Part shown: piece after piece, positions 23,873-24,846 of the stretch
Numbering within the stretch: position 1 is the first letter of the stretch
Layout of the letters: the number at the start of each line of letters is the position of its first letter
Source: Anaerolineaceae bacterium
Lineage (GTDB): Bacteria; Chloroflexota; Anaerolineae; Anaerolineales; Anaerolineaceae
Reading direction: 5' to 3'
Assembly: GCA_003446605.1 (NCBI GenBank)
Contig: DMDF01000089.1
Coordinates: 1-24,846, forward strand
DNA length: 24,846 bases
Notes under the pieces: generated by a model
Told to the model about the DNA's origin: nothing
Seen by the model: the letters and a program-made list of their open reading frames with translations, nothing else
Databases searched by the model: none
Position numbers and translations under genes: made by a program

Positions 23873-23901
23873 TTGACATTGGAGAACAGGGATCTTATGA
23901 T
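23873..23901 (+). promoter_or_regulatory. Near-consensus sigma-70 promoter of the VOC gene
   Basis: TTGACA (23873-23878) and TATGAT (23896-23901) are separated by exactly 17 bases. Transcription should start near 23908, just ahead of AAGGAG (23921-23926). This rules out a longer reading frame beginning inside the promoter. Confidence 0.85.
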
Positions 23902-23932
23902 TGGGAAAAGTTGTAAAAATAAGGAGATTCTT

Positions 23933-24346
23933 ATGGAAAGCACACTGGGTCACTTGCAGATCAACATTGATCTAAACAACCTGGATTTTTATCGATCTCT
24001 ATTCTCTTTTTTAGGGTGGAAACAATTGTGTTTTGACGCAAGGATGTTGGGTTTGGGTGATGGTAAAGGAAGCAGCTTGTGGTTCACTGAACCTCTTGTA
24101 AAAACAAACAACCACTACGATGGGATTGGAATGAACCATCTGGCAGTTTCTGTGAAATCCCAGGAAGATGTGGATAGGATGGCTACCTTTCTAAGGGATA
24201 AGAAGATTGAATTATTGTTCGATACACCCCGTCACCGCCCAGAATTCTGTGAAAACCAACAAGAGACCTATTACCAGGTCATGTTCTTGTCGCCTGATAA
24301 TATTTTGCTTGAAGTTGTATATACAGGACCATTGCAACTTCATTAA
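23933..24346 (+). CDS. VOC (glyoxalase/bleomycin-resistance) family protein
   Basis: This 137-residue protein has one pair of beta-alpha-beta-beta-beta units. It starts LGHLQINIDLNNLDFYRSLFSFLGWK and continues GMNHLAVSVKSQEDVDRMATFL, then YYQVMFLSPDNILLEVVYTG. Residues His7, His66 and the terminal Glu of 'LLEVVY' are at the usual metal-ligand positions, so it may bind a divalent metal. The family includes lyases, isomerases and dioxygenases; the substrate is unknown. ATG 23933 is supported by AAGGAG six bases upstream and by the promoter position. It is followed after 48 bases by an alpha/beta hydrolase on the same strand. Confidence 0.85.
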   Translation: MESTLGHLQINIDLNNLDFYRSLFSFLGWKQLCFDARMLGLGDGKGSSLWFTEPLVKTNNHYDGIGMNHLAVSVKSQEDVDRMATFLRDKKIELLFDTPRHRPEFCENQQETYYQVMFLSPDNILLEVVYTGPLQLH

Positions 24347-24394
24347 AAATTATGATAAAAAATGTGACTGTTCTATTTGCTTAGAGAAAAGGGA

Positions 24395-24846
24395 ATGATC
24401 GTTACAACCAGGGTTGTATATCAGGGAATCCCATTATTGTATTGTTATGAGCAAGAAAGGAATTGTGATTACAAAGGGATCATCCTTTTTTTTCATGGTT
24501 TCAAGGGAGCAAAAGAAAACAACCAGCGAGAAACTAATGATCTGGCTCAGGCAGGCTACTTTGCAGTTGGTGTAGATGCAATTGGTCATGGCGAAAGACG
24601 CTATCCTGATTTTGAGGAACGTTTTCAAAATGCAGGGAATGCTTTTGAAGTTGAATTTATCAGGATTGTAACAAATACAGCCCAGGAGATTCCTTCTATA
24701 TTAGATCACCTTATCACGGTTATTCCTGTCAAGACGGAAAATTTTGGCATTGCAGGAATATCCATGGGCGGTTTTATCACCAATGCAGCAATTGTGGTCG
24801 AACCACGTTTGAAGGCTGCTGTTTCGATTCTCGGTTCTCCCAAGTG
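24395..24846 (+). CDS. Alpha/beta hydrolase, dienelactone-hydrolase/esterase type (partial, C-terminus missing)
   Basis: The frame is open to the right edge, so about 150 N-terminal residues are visible. It opens MIVTTRVVYQGIPLLYCYE, then has LFFHGFKGAKENN, the oxyanion-hole HG motif, and ALVD-like GYFAVGVDAIGHGERRYP. The nucleophile elbow is GISMGG (Ser in GxSxG), followed by PRLKAAVSILGSP. The acid and His of the triad would lie beyond the window. The start ATG 24395 follows AAAAGGG with short spacing. It is probably co-transcribed with the VOC gene. Substrate unknown; similar proteins are called esterases or peptidases. Confidence 0.85.
   Translation, partial: MIVTTRVVYQGIPLLYCYEQERNCDYKGIILFFHGFKGAKENNQRETNDLAQAGYFAVGVDAIGHGERRYPDFEERFQNAGNAFEVEFIRIVTNTAQEIPSILDHLITVIPVKTENFGIAGISMGGFITNAAIVVEPRLKAAVSILGSPK

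Noticed and set aside
23873..23932. Longer start for the VOC protein at TTG 23873
   Set aside because: The codon is part of the -35 box of a near-consensus promoter, and AAGGAG correctly spaced before ATG 23933 marks the real start.

Overview
This window reads like a chromosome segment of an anaerobic or microaerophilic bacterium of moderate GC. It probably comes from the Chloroflexota, class Anaerolineae. That placement is an inference from gene content: a MalT-like ATPase regulator with a C-terminal SARP module, secreted proteins of paired beta-type repeats joined by a Ser/Thr/Pro linker, a cytosolic [NiFe] hydrogenase, and a B12 protein paired with an opine-type dehydrogenase. No rRNA, tRNA, CRISPR array, insertion sequence or phage gene was seen. 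Coding density is high, and most starts can be fixed by clear Shine-Dalgarno (SD) sites.

Layout. 1-1933 (minus): a truncated lipoprotein and a secreted TIM-barrel protein that resembles a glycoside hydrolase but seems to lack both catalytic glutamates. 2067-4267 (plus): small and large subunits of a group-3-like [NiFe] hydrogenase, with no partner or maturation genes in view. 4306-8442 (mostly plus): small membrane proteins, an MFS transporter, a YjbQ-family protein (minus) and two unrecognised soluble proteins, several with readable promoters or terminators. 8443-9549: a hairpin-rich intergenic stretch and a secreted two-repeat protein (minus). 9710-12465 (minus): a two-gene operon of a B12-binding, glutamate-mutase-like fusion protein and an opine/octopine-type dehydrogenase. 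12940-13398 (minus): an ArsC-type arsenate reductase. 13755-18620 (minus): a complete amino-acid ABC importer in the order SBP, LivH, LivM, LivG, LivF, with a near-consensus promoter. 18910-22158 (minus): a large signal-integrating transcription factor immediately upstream of the importer. 22452-23766 (minus): pterin carbinolamine dehydratase and L-lactate dehydrogenase as one operon. 23873-24846 (plus): a VOC protein and the start of an alpha/beta hydrolase.

How it may fit together. The importer, the mutase-like/dehydrogenase pair and the lactate dehydrogenase suggest amino-acid and organic-acid fermentation, with the hydrogenase handling excess or available reductant. The most distinctive item is the mutase-like/opine dehydrogenase pair. 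Its barrel lines up with glutamate mutase E but appears to lack the substrate-binding arginines, so a different, perhaps opine-like, substrate is possible. The second is the importer control region, where a perfect 7+7 bp inverted repeat sits near -61 of a TTGACA-17-GATAAT promoter, followed by a long leader carrying a full-length SD sequence that is not next to the SBP start.
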